Shown: positions 1-4,391 of the stretch, piece after piece
How the letters are laid out: each line of letters begins with the position of its first letter
Numbering within the stretch: position 1 is the first letter of the stretch
NCBI GenBank assembly: GCA_003501365.1
Contig: DNPP01000389.1
Coordinates: 1 to 9,271, forward strand
Source: Bacillota bacterium
GTDB lineage: Bacteria; Bacillota; UBA4882; UBA8346
Length of the DNA stretch: 9,271 bases
Reading direction: 5' to 3'
Notes under the pieces: generated by a model
What the model saw: only the letters and a program-made list of their open reading frames with translations
Databases searched by the model: none
Told to the model about the DNA's origin: nothing
Translations under genes and position numbers: made by a program

Positions 1-2
1 CT

Positions 3-533
3 ATGAGCTGTTGCTGTCATGGATTCTCACAAAATCAGATTACTACATTGACGACTGAACGTCTAAAAGTTCTAAAAGTAATTGGTGAGGTCGTCGGTCA
101 AGTAGTCGTTGAAAATTGTATTCCACTTAATGCGGTAAAAATCGACCACATTGATGCCAGTATTAAAGATACCACCGATCATGTGTTTGACGATAAAATC
201 GTAAAACAGGGAATTATTCATAAACAAGTTTTTTATGTTGATCCGGCGGGAATCGTTCATGAGATTGGTGAAAACATACCGTTTATGCTGGTGGTTGATA
301 TTCCAGGGGTAAAGCGTGAAAATCCATTCCTAGAGATTGAAAATATTCCATTATGTATTGAAACAGATCATGTGCTAGTTCCCGCAACCTGTCATGAACC
401 GGGGGAATTAAAGCAAAAAGTTGTAGCCAAAATCCTGGTAAAGGTTTCGGAATGGGTCCAACTGGAAGTAGTAGTAAAACCGAATTTTGGATGCAAAATC
501 AATTCGATGAATACCATCATTATTCGAAGTTAA
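3..533 (+). CDS. SPOCS/DUF3794-domain protein, probably spore-associated
   Basis: The 176-residue product is nearly all one SPOCS (DUF3794) beta-rich domain. A segment from about residue 33 to 105 (VVENCIPLNAVKI, later IIHKQVFYVDPAG and IPFMLVVDIPGV) is followed by a second stretch around VPATCHEPGELKQKVVAKI and VQLEVVV. In spore formers this domain occurs alone or fused to LysM in coat and exosporium-type proteins; a coat or morphogenetic role is inferred from the family. There is no signal peptide or membrane segment. The N-terminus begins MSCCCHG, an unusual cysteine triplet that could crosslink or bind metal. The ATG lies 2 nt from the window edge, so its ribosome binding site is not visible and the true start could be further upstream. 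The gene ends in TAA and is followed by an intrinsic terminator, so it is the last gene of its transcript. Family assignment is firm, exact role is not. Confidence 0.8.
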   Translation: MSCCCHGFSQNQITTLTTERLKVLKVIGEVVGQVVVENCIPLNAVKIDHIDASIKDTTDHVFDDKIVKQGIIHKQVFYVDPAGIVHEIGENIPFMLVVDIPGVKRENPFLEIENIPLCIETDHVLVPATCHEPGELKQKVVAKILVKVSEWVQLEVVVKPNFGCKINSMNTIIIRS

Positions 534-573
534 GAATAAAAAAGAGCAGGTAATGTGTTGATTATATAAAAAA

Positions 574-607
574 GGACCGCCGTGAGCTTTTTAACGGCGG
601 CCTTTTT
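574..607 (+). terminator. Intrinsic terminator after the SPOCS/DUF3794 gene
   Basis: CCGCCGT (577-583) pairs with ACGGCGG (594-600), and GG (574-575) can pair with CC (601-602) across a one-base A bulge. The loop is about 10 nt and a TTTTT run follows at 603-607. This is a strong GC-rich Rho-independent terminator about 40 nt after the stop codon. Confidence 0.9.
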
Positions 608-643
608 CTTTGGGCCCTTTTACTAGCACAAATTGAATATAAC

Positions 644-652
644 TGATATAAT
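644..652 (+). promoter_or_regulatory. Extended -10 promoter for the 661-963 gene
   Basis: TGATATAAT at 644-652 is a TGn extension plus a perfect TATAAT hexamer (647-652). No recognisable -35 lies 16-18 bp upstream (624-629 reads TAGCAC), which fits an extended -10 promoter. Only 8 nt separate the hexamer from the ATG at 661, so the expected start point falls at about 659-661 and the transcript would be leaderless or carry 1-2 nt. Confidence 0.65.
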
Positions 653-660
653 TTTATTAA

Positions 661-963
661 ATGCATAAGGGAGTGATTGCGACGGGGAATGAAATTATAC
701 CGGTTGAAATCATTGAAGAACCTTTTGAAGATGAAAGCCTGGAGCTGGAATTATATAAATCTTTGTATTTTATGAAAGACCGTTTTGAGTTCATAGAGCG
801 AGATGAAGCAGGCCTAAAAGTGCGAGTCCGGGGCAAATTGATGCGGGACGAGTTCCCTTATGAAGTCGGCTATGTGGTGGTTAGTGATTATGATGAGCGG
901 AAGTATCTGGTAACTCGAATCGACCCGGAAAATTCATTTATTTGGTTTGGCAGCTGGGAGTAG
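661..963 (+). CDS. Small acidic protein of unknown function, apparently leaderless
   Basis: I do not recognise this 100-residue protein. It is acidic, has no cysteine, no membrane segment and no signal peptide. The middle (residues 30-75) reads like a small alpha/beta or beta-barrel fold with alternating charged and hydrophobic residues; the C-terminus ends in aromatic residues (FIWFGSWE). A TAA codon lies in frame immediately before the ATG, so the start cannot be further upstream. No Shine-Dalgarno precedes it, and a consensus extended -10 sits 8 nt upstream, which points to leaderless translation. The next in-frame candidate, GTG at 673, abuts an AAGGGA and has no usable spacing. Terminators at 574-607 and 985-1008 make it a monocistronic unit. 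Independent promoter and terminator signals and a full-length open frame support a real gene; the function is unknown. Confidence 0.7.
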   Translation: MHKGVIATGNEIIPVEIIEEPFEDESLELELYKSLYFMKDRFEFIERDEAGLKVRVRGKLMRDEFPYEVGYVVVSDYDERKYLVTRIDPENSFIWFGSWE

Positions 964-984
964 AGTCCGGATATGATTGGTGAA

Positions 985-1008
985 CCCGCCATGTAGGCGG
1001 GCTTTTTT
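985..1008 (+). terminator. Intrinsic terminator after the 100-residue gene
   Basis: CCCGCC (985-990) and GGCGGG (996-1001) form a 6-bp GC stem with a 5-nt loop, followed by C and TTTTTT (1003-1008). It lies 22 nt after the stop codon. No clear promoter for cbiG is visible in the 40 nt that remain before its start, so cbiG may depend partly on readthrough or on a promoter I cannot recognise. Confidence 0.9.
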
Positions 1009-1048
1009 AAAAATTGGTTTTAATAAAAAGTGTGCTGGAGTTTAAAAT

Positions 1049-2122
1049 ATGGCTTTAGGAAAAACTGATTTCAATAGGGATAAAATTATCATTAGTCTCA
1101 CGAAGAAAGGTTCTATCCTTGCAAAAAAGCTATCCGCATATCTAAAGGCCGATCTGAGGGTGCCGCGACGGTATGCAACTGAAGAAGAACAAGGAGCGGT
1201 TTATATTGGCCCGGTAACTGAGGAGATTCAGGAAGCTTTTATGAAATATTCAACTTTGATATTAATCATGGCGGCAGGAATTGCGGTTCGCAGTATGGTT
1301 CCGGTTATCCGGAATAAGCAAGTCGATCCGGCGGTATTGATTATTGATGAAGACGGACGTTTTGTAATTAGTTTACTGTCCGGGCATTGGGGAGGAGCCA
1401 ATCAGTTGGCGGGTTCCTTAGCCAAATATTTGAAAGCCACCGCAGTAATTACCACGGCATCGGATATTAACGAGTTGCCAAGCTTGGATTTACTTGCCGA
1501 AGAGCATAAATTGGGAATTGATCATCCCGAGCTGGTACCCAAATTCACCGGGGCGATTGTTAATGGTGAGCCGGTTGTGATTTGGGATCATTGGGGAATC
1601 GATTTGGCTTGGCCGGAGAATGTGCGGTTGGTACAGGATAGACAACCTCAGTTTACTCCGGAAGAGAAGATGTTGCTAATCATCGGCTACCGGGAAGTCT
1701 CGGCGTTGACTTCAGGTGTATTAACGTTAGCGCTCCGCCCGGTTTGTCTTACGGTGGGAATCGATTGCTCTCAAGGTATCTCGGGCGCTCGAATAGCAGG
1801 AGCAATCCGTCGTTATTTTCGGGAACATTATTGGTCGGTCCGGAGTATTCGTGCGATTCATGTTATTGATTTAAGGCAGCAGGAACCGGGCATCACTGAA
1901 GCTTGTAAGGAATTGGGCGTACCGTTGGTTACTTTCACCAAGCAGCAATTGCAAAAAATGACCCCGGAGTTGAAAAATGGACAAAATGTTTTCGATGCGC
2001 CTGAGTTAGGCGAAGTAAGTGAACCGGCAGCATTATATGGAACTAAAAATGGCAAATTAATCGGGCCAAAGCAAAATATGGGCCAGATAACAGTAGCAGT
2101 GGCTTTAGACCACTCTCAATAG
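1049..2122 (+). CDS. cbiG: Cobalt-precorrin-5A hydrolase CbiG
   Basis: CbiG opens the delta-lactone of cobalt-precorrin-5A and releases the C20 fragment as acetaldehyde, giving cobalt-precorrin-5B, in the anaerobic (early cobalt) route to cobalamin. It is cytoplasmic. The N-terminal domain carries the family signature around residues 68-141: the stretch IMAAGIAVRSMVPVI, then VISLLSGHWGGAN (106-118) and VITTASDIN (133-141). The C-terminal domain (about 233-353) carries QQEPGITEA, GEVSEPAAL (321-329) and a TVAVA end. At 357 residues it is full length. GGAG at 1037-1040, 8 nt before the ATG, supports the start. Oddity: the C-terminal motif commonly seen as GxGCRRG reads GIDCSQG (237-243). No other cbi biosynthetic gene is in the window apart from cobO next door, with which it probably forms an operon (71-nt gap, no terminator). 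No cobalamin riboswitch is visible in the short upstream space. Confidence 0.9.
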   Translation: MALGKTDFNRDKIIISLTKKGSILAKKLSAYLKADLRVPRRYATEEEQGAVYIGPVTEEIQEAFMKYSTLILIMAAGIAVRSMVPVIRNKQVDPAVLIIDEDGRFVISLLSGHWGGANQLAGSLAKYLKATAVITTASDINELPSLDLLAEEHKLGIDHPELVPKFTGAIVNGEPVVIWDHWGIDLAWPENVRLVQDRQPQFTPEEKMLLIIGYREVSALTSGVLTLALRPVCLTVGIDCSQGISGARIAGAIRRYFREHYWSVRSIRAIHVIDLRQQEPGITEACKELGVPLVTFTKQQLQKMTPELKNGQNVFDAPELGEVSEPAALYGTKNGKLIGPKQNMGQITVAVALDHSQ

Positions 2123-2134
2123 TCAAAGATTAGC

Positions 2135-2178
2135 TTGCAATACAATGGGGTGGCGGTTTTCGGCATTTGCAATACAAT
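2135..2178 (+). repeat. 12-bp direct repeat pair upstream of cobO
   Basis: TTGCAATACAAT occurs at 2135-2146 and again at 2167-2178, exactly 32 bp apart, about three helical turns. The second copy ends one base before the cobO Shine-Dalgarno (2180-2186). Each copy contains TACAAT, one base from a -10 hexamer, but no matching -35 is present. It may be a regulator site or a small duplication. Confidence 0.6.
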
Positions 2179-2193
2179 TAAAGGAGCGATTTG

Positions 2194-2718
2194 ATGAAAC
2201 AAGGCATAATTCAAGTTTATACGGGTGACGGAAAAGGGAAGACCACAGCTGCAATTGGATTAGCAGCCCGAGCCTGGGGCAGAGGCATGCGGGTGAAAGT
2301 TTATCAATTATTGAAAGCGGCAGGGACTTCAGGTGAGCATTGGGCATTTATGGTGTTTGACCCACCGCTTCCGATTTATGCCTTGGGTACGGGTGAGTTT
2401 ATTTTTACTCGGAAACCAACTCCTCTTGAAATTGAGCATGCGGTCAAGGGTTGGGAACTAATTGAAGAGTCTATCCTTTCCAATGGGAATGATCTGATTG
2501 TGATTGACGAGTTGAGCCATGCGCTGAACATAGGGCTGTTAGATGTCAACACGGTAGTATCAACTCTAATGAAAAAACCGGCCGGTCTTGAATTGGTTTT
2601 GACAGGCAGGGATATGCCGCCTTCAATTTTAGAATTGGCGGATTTGATCACTGAGATGAGGATGGTAAAACATCCTTATCAACAGGAGTTTCAAGCTAGA
2701 GAAGGGATTGAGTTTTAA
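2194..2718 (+). CDS. cobO: Corrinoid adenosyltransferase, CobO/BtuR family
   Basis: The product transfers the adenosyl group of ATP to the Co(I) of corrinoids such as cob(I)yrinic acid a,c-diamide or cob(I)alamin (EC 2.5.1.17). The P-loop is GDGKGKTT at residues 11-18, the Walker B-like VIDEL at 103-107, then LTGRDMP (136-142) and the C-terminal ITEMRMVKHPYQ and QAREGIEF, all typical of this family. It is 174 residues, a little shorter than E. coli BtuR, mainly at the N-terminus, and looks complete. A TTG at 2191 is in frame, but AAAGGAG at 2180-2186 leaves 7 nt to the ATG at 2194 and only 4 nt to the TTG, so the ATG is chosen. It follows cbiG in the same direction and precedes rsmI by 29 nt, so the three are probably cotranscribed. 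It could serve de novo synthesis or corrinoid salvage; the window cannot decide. Confidence 0.92.
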   Translation: MKQGIIQVYTGDGKGKTTAAIGLAARAWGRGMRVKVYQLLKAAGTSGEHWAFMVFDPPLPIYALGTGEFIFTRKPTPLEIEHAVKGWELIEESILSNGNDLIVIDELSHALNIGLLDVNTVVSTLMKKPAGLELVLTGRDMPPSILELADLITEMRMVKHPYQQEFQAREGIEF

Positions 2719-2747
2719 AATTGACAGCTAAAATTGGAGCGGACCCG

Positions 2748-3623
2748 ATGTTGGAAGGTAAGGCCGGAATTTTATATTTGGTAGCTACACCGCTTGGCAA
2801 TCTCGAAGATATAACCCATCGGGCATTGAGGATCTTGAGTGAGGTAGATTTGATCGCTGCCGAAGATACTCGCCATACCTTAAAACTATTGAATCATTTT
2901 CAGATCAAGAAAAGTTTAATCAGCTACTATCAGCATAATGAAAGGGAACGAGCTGACCAGATTGTTGAAAAGATTTTAGCCGGCGCAAACGTAGCTTTGG
3001 TGTCCGATGCCGGAATGCCCGGCATCTCCGATCCGGGTAATCTTTTAGTAGCTGCGGCAATTGAACGGGCAATCTCGGTAGTGCCGATTCCAGGAGCTTC
3101 AGCTGTGATTACCGCACTGGCAGCCTCGGGGTTAGATACGGCATCCTTCTGGTTTGTTGGTTTTTTGCCCCGTAAAAAGAAGGATCAGAGTATGAAGTTG
3201 GGTGAGATGGTAAAATTCCAAGGCACCTTGGTTTTTTATGAGGCGCCGCACCGCTTACTGGCGACCCTGCAAAACATCTACCAGGTGTTAGGGGAGCGCC
3301 GGATAGTGGTGGCACGTGAGTTAACCAAAATCCATGAAGAGTTTTTGAGGGGCAGTTTGTCTCAAACGCTTGAAAAGCTCTCGGCAAGAGAGCTGAAGGG
3401 TGAATTTACAGTGCTGGTTGAAGGAATGAGTCAGAATGTTAAAAATTGTCAAAATTCGACAAATATCGACATTCAAAACTTATTTCAAATGAAGATTACC
3501 AACCAATCCTCATTAAGAGACCAATTGAAAGAGATTGCCGCTTTAACAGGGAAAAGCACTAAAGAATTGTATCAATTATATTTGGAAACTCAAAAAAAAA
3601 GAGGAGGGAGTTCCTCCTCTTAG
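2748..3623 (+). CDS. rsmI: 16S rRNA (cytidine(1402)-2'-O)-methyltransferase RsmI
   Basis: RsmI methylates the 2'-O of C1402 in the 16S rRNA decoding centre using S-adenosylmethionine (EC 2.1.1.198). The 291-residue protein has the tetrapyrrole-methylase-like fold signatures in order: YLVATPLGNLEDIT (10-23), AAEDTRHT (37-44), SDAGMPGISDPG (86-97), IPGAS (114-118), FVGFLPRKKK (136-145), YEAPHR (164-169), ARELTKIHEE (189-198) and GEFTVLVEG (218-226). A variable linker (about 227-250) leads to a short helical C-terminal domain. A TTG at 2721 is in frame, but GGAG at 2735-2738 sits 9 nt before the ATG at 2748, which also gives the usual short N-terminus. The end is odd: the last codons encode RGGSSSS because they are the stem-loop of the abrB terminator on the other strand. 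The stop codon overlaps the abrB stop by 4 nt. In Bacillus subtilis the orthologue yabC also faces abrB. Confidence 0.95.
   Translation: MLEGKAGILYLVATPLGNLEDITHRALRILSEVDLIAAEDTRHTLKLLNHFQIKKSLISYYQHNERERADQIVEKILAGANVALVSDAGMPGISDPGNLLVAAAIERAISVVPIPGASAVITALAASGLDTASFWFVGFLPRKKKDQSMKLGEMVKFQGTLVFYEAPHRLLATLQNIYQVLGERRIVVARELTKIHEEFLRGSLSQTLEKLSARELKGEFTVLVEGMSQNVKNCQNSTNIDIQNLFQMKITNQSSLRDQLKEIAALTGKSTKELYQLYLETQKKRGGSSSS
3447..3471. promoter_or_regulatory. Possible cluster of Spo0A-like boxes inside rsmI
   Basis: TTCGACA at 3455-3461 is a perfect Spo0A box (reverse of TGTCGAA). ATCGACA at 3465-3471 matches 6 of 7 in the same orientation exactly 10 bp later, and TGTCAAA at 3447-3453 matches 6 of 7 in the opposite orientation. 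They lie in the codons of the variable RsmI linker, about 400 bp beyond the abrB start. The region is A-rich and tolerant of change, so chance is possible. Confidence 0.25.
3592..3621 (-). terminator. abrB intrinsic terminator embedded in the rsmI 3' end
   Basis: Read on the minus strand, AAGAGGAGG (3621-3613) pairs with CCTCCTCTT (3607-3599) around a 5-nt loop, and a run of nine T follows (3600-3592). The stem starts inside the abrB stop codon and the T-run is the poly-A of the rsmI Gln-Lys-Lys codons. On the plus strand no T-run follows the stem, so it should act only on abrB transcripts. Confidence 0.85.
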
Positions 3624-3868
3624 CAAGCGCCTTTCATTGATTCCAAACAGGACTTACAGATATTTTTCTCCTTGAAATTTTTGATGCCGTCCGCGTTTCC
3701 ACAGAAGATGCATGCTGGCTCGTACTTCTTTAAAATGATCTTCTCGCCATCAACATAAATTTCCAGGGCGTCTTTTTCATCAATCTGAAGCGTACGTCGT
3801 AATTCAATGGGAATTACAACGCGTCCAAGCTCATCAACTTTACGTACAATCCCGGTGGATTTCATCAT
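3620..3868 (-). CDS. abrB: AbrB-type transition-state regulator
   Basis: AbrB is a DNA-binding global regulator of the transition from growth to stationary phase and sporulation; it binds as a tetramer through an N-terminal swapped-hairpin fold. Residues 3-49 (KSTGIVRKVDELGRVVIPIEL and on to IILKKY) are almost identical to Bacillus subtilis AbrB, including the basic residues used for DNA contact. The tail differs: instead of the longer Bacillus multimerisation domain it has CxxC-14-CxxC (C53, C56, C71, C74) plus a terminal C82, a small zinc-ribbon-like element seen in clostridial AbrB proteins. It has 82 residues. AAAGGAG (minus strand, 3887-3881) lies 12 nt before the first ATG and 15 nt before a second one at 3865, so the first is preferred, with some doubt. 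It is divergent from metG and convergent with rsmI, as in Bacillus. A sigma-A promoter and a Spo0A box lie upstream. Confidence 0.95.
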   Translation of the reverse strand: MMKSTGIVRKVDELGRVVIPIELRRTLQIDEKDALEIYVDGEKIILKKYEPACIFCGNADGIKNFKEKNICKSCLESMKGAC

Positions 3869-3895
3869 TTTGATTGGTCGCTCCTTTCGTTAAAA

Positions 3896-3902
3896 TTCGA
3901 CA
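3896..3902 (-). promoter_or_regulatory. Spo0A box in the abrB leader
   Basis: On the minus strand 3902-3896 reads TGTCGAA, a perfect 7-of-7 match to the Spo0A box. It lies about 8-14 nt after the predicted abrB start point and before the Shine-Dalgarno. In Bacillus subtilis, Spo0A~P represses abrB by binding boxes downstream of the promoter, so both sequence and position fit. No second good box is found 10 bp to either side. Confidence 0.75.
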
Positions 3903-3916
3903 TAGCAAACAAACTC

Positions 3917-3945
3917 ATTATACCTATATTTGCATGCAAAGTCAA
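3917..3945 (-). promoter_or_regulatory. abrB sigma-A promoter
   Basis: On the minus strand TTGACT (3945-3940) and a perfect TATAAT (3922-3917) are separated by exactly 17 bp. The start point should be near 3910, giving a leader of about 40 nt to the ATG at 3868. Confidence 0.85.
3929..3940. promoter_or_regulatory. 12-bp perfect palindrome in the abrB promoter spacer
   Basis: TTTGCATGCAAA at 3929-3940 is a perfect palindrome between the abrB -35 and -10 and overlaps the last base of the -35. A dimeric regulator bound here would block RNA polymerase. I do not know which regulator would use it; AbrB itself prefers loosely defined AT-rich sites. Confidence 0.4.
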
Positions 3946-3990
3946 ATTGATCCAAAAAAATTTACTTTCAATTAACAAAAGGGGATTCAC

Positions 3991-4019
3991 TTGACAAACA
4001 ACGGGTAAACCTTTATATT
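3991..4019 (+). promoter_or_regulatory. metG sigma-A promoter
   Basis: A perfect TTGACA (3991-3996), a 17-bp spacer and TATATT (4014-4019) form a strong housekeeping promoter. The start point should be near 4025-4027, just ahead of the T-box Stem I. It is divergent from the abrB promoter, with 45 bp between the two -35 elements. Confidence 0.88.
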
Positions 4020-4025
4020 TAGAGA

Positions 4026-4291
4026 AATAATATAATTATAATTGGTTAAAAGACGATGAAGGGAAAAGTAACCGTTAACTTAGTACTAGAGAATCGGGGA
4101 GGGTGGAAACCTGATCGCGTTAACGTTGAAAATGATCCCGGAGTTTCCGTTTTGAAGTATGAGTAAAAACGGACGCATGGTTCCCGTTACGAACTCAGGA
4201 GTCTTCCCTCGCGCGCATTAAGGGAAGTGAACTGGGGTGGTACCACGAAGGATAACCTCTCGTCCCCTACGGGATGAGGGGTTTTATTTTT
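4026..4291 (+). ncRNA. T-box riboswitch (tRNA-Met sensing) upstream of metG
   Basis: A complete T-box leader that reads the charging state of tRNA. Stem I has a lower helix with a GATGA-type internal motif (4055-4059). A specifier loop is enclosed by GGGA/TCCC (4061-4064 with 4136-4139) below and by a helix pairing 4070-4079 with 4119-4127 above. AGAGAA and the GGGTGGAAACC region (4087-4111) are the distal motifs. The specifier is ATG at 4132-4134 (Met), followed by the usual ATCCCGGAG-type sequence. Stem II carries the S-turn pair AGTA (4162-4165) and GAA (4191-4193) around AACGG/CCGTT. Stem III is CTTCCCT/AGGGAAG (4203-4209 with 4221-4227). The T-box GGGGTGGTACCACG is at 4234-4247; its bulge TGGT pairs fully with ACCA, matching the discriminator A of tRNA-Met. 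ACG and GGGG pair with CGT and CCCC (4261-4267) in the antiterminator. Confidence 0.96.
4256..4291 (+). terminator. T-box conditional terminator
   Basis: CCTCTCGTCCC (4256-4266) pairs over 11 bp with GGGATGAGGGG (4271-4281) around a 4-nt loop, followed by TTTTATTTTT (4282-4291). Its 5' arm (4261-4266), with the loop C at 4267, is also the antiterminator partner of the T-box sequence, so uncharged tRNA-Met should prevent termination. The 100 nt from here to metG hold only the Shine-Dalgarno that I can recognise. Confidence 0.93.
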
Positions 4292-4391
4292 GGGCAATTA
4301 TGCGAAAATTAAGAATTGAGTAATAAAACAAGTTAATTTGCAATAGCCATTTTAGCTTACAGCGTCCATTGAATAAAGGAGGAGATTGACG

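Noticed and set aside
964..1048. Cobalamin riboswitch before cbiG
   Set aside because: The space is 85 nt, mostly a terminator, and no B12-box-like sequence is visible.
2721..2747. Longer RsmI start at TTG 2721, or a TTGACA-like -35 at 2721
   Set aside because: The ATG at 2748 has the better spaced GGAG and a typical N-terminus; no -10 hexamer lies at the right distance from 2721.
3006..3026. Perfect 8-bp stem GATGCCGG/CCGGCATC with a 5-nt loop inside rsmI
   Set aside because: It encodes the conserved DAGMPGI motif, so the symmetry follows from the codons; no T-run or regulatory context.
3109..3387. 92-codon minus-strand frame inside rsmI, and similar frames in other genes
   Set aside because: They lie opposite well-recognised genes, have no ribosome binding site or family resemblance, and are compositional shadows.
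3376..3394. 7-bp stem AGCTCTC/GAGAGCT in rsmI
   Set aside because: It lies within conserved coding sequence with no T-run after it; a chance hairpin.
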